Notes under the pieces: generated by a model
Databases searched by the model: none
What the model was told of the DNA's origin: nothing
What the model saw: only the letters and a program-made list of their open reading frames with translations
Source: an uncultured Spirochaetota bacterium
GTDB lineage: Bacteria > Spirochaetota > Spirochaetia > Treponematales > Treponemataceae
Assembly (NCBI GenBank): GCA_944389415.1
Contig: CALXMF010000020.1
Location: forward strand, 1 to 34,779
Direction of reading: 5' to 3'
Length of the DNA stretch: 34,779 nt
Made by a program: the position numbers and the translations under genes
Shown: positions 34,689-34,779 of the stretch, in pieces
Position numbering within the stretch: position 1 is the first letter of the stretch
Layout of the letters: every line of letters starts with the position of its first letter

Positions 34689-34716
34689 TATATAGGAAAA
34701 TATGGATAGTGTACAA
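34689..34716 (-). promoter_or_regulatory. Putative acetyltransferase promoter
   Basis: TTGTAC (34711-34716) and TATATA (34689-34694) on the minus strand with 16 bases between them; an 18-base spacing to the overlapping TATATA is also possible. Predicted start near 34682, about 50 bases before the ATG. Bases beyond 34717 to the window edge hold nothing I recognise. Confidence 0.5.
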
Positions 34717-34779
34717 TAAAGTTCGCAATTTGGGGTAGAAAAAAGCCATTGAAAATTCCAAAATGTTAGTTACCACAAC

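Overview
This window reads as a chromosomal segment of a host-associated spirochaete, most likely a Treponema species. The evidence is the fused ispDF gene next to carD, a very large spirochaete-type coiled-coil protein with a small C-terminal helix-turn-helix, lipoproteins with loose spirochaetal lipoboxes, and the order rimP-nusA-infB-rbfA-truB-ribF-rpsO-pnp. The species assignment is an inference; no rRNA or tRNA gene is present in the window.

Layout. Bases 1-6069 (+) hold the 3' part of a giant coiled-coil gene built from near-identical 372-bp (124-residue) repeats. Facing it on the minus strand is carD-ispDF (6195-8028). A pyridoxal/pyridoxamine kinase gene (+) follows. A long minus-strand information-processing cluster then runs from rimP (21010) down to a DUF3592-like membrane protein (9164): rimP, nusA, infB, rbfA, truB, ribF, rpsO, a terminator, pnp, an M16 peptidase and the membrane protein. 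It covers ribosome maturation, transcription elongation, translation initiation, rRNA/tRNA modification and RNA decay. A good promoter and a terminator-like hairpin lie in the rimP leader, which suggests attenuation.

Bases 21189-27751 are an accessory stretch. It holds two uncharacterised cytosolic proteins that look a little like immunity proteins, a small membrane protein broken at two poly-T tracts, seven copies of a 44-bp A/T-tract tandem repeat, a large surface-type lipoprotein, and a two-gene unit pairing a small lipoprotein with a secreted beta-propeller protein that ends in an outer-membrane-barrel-like domain.

Bases 28156-34632 return to housekeeping genes on the minus strand: pgi, argR, mutS2, rsgA and, at the right edge, a Vat-type xenobiotic (streptogramin A) acetyltransferase. 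argR has a well-placed pair of ARG-box-like sites over its own promoter. Its ligand-binding motif is altered.

The items most worth a second look are the 44-bp tandem hairpin array with the frameshifted gene it precedes, the propeller-barrel/lipoprotein pair, the rimP leader, the zinc ribbon at the end of NusA, the argR operator with the altered ligand motif, and the repeat evolution in the giant coiled-coil gene.
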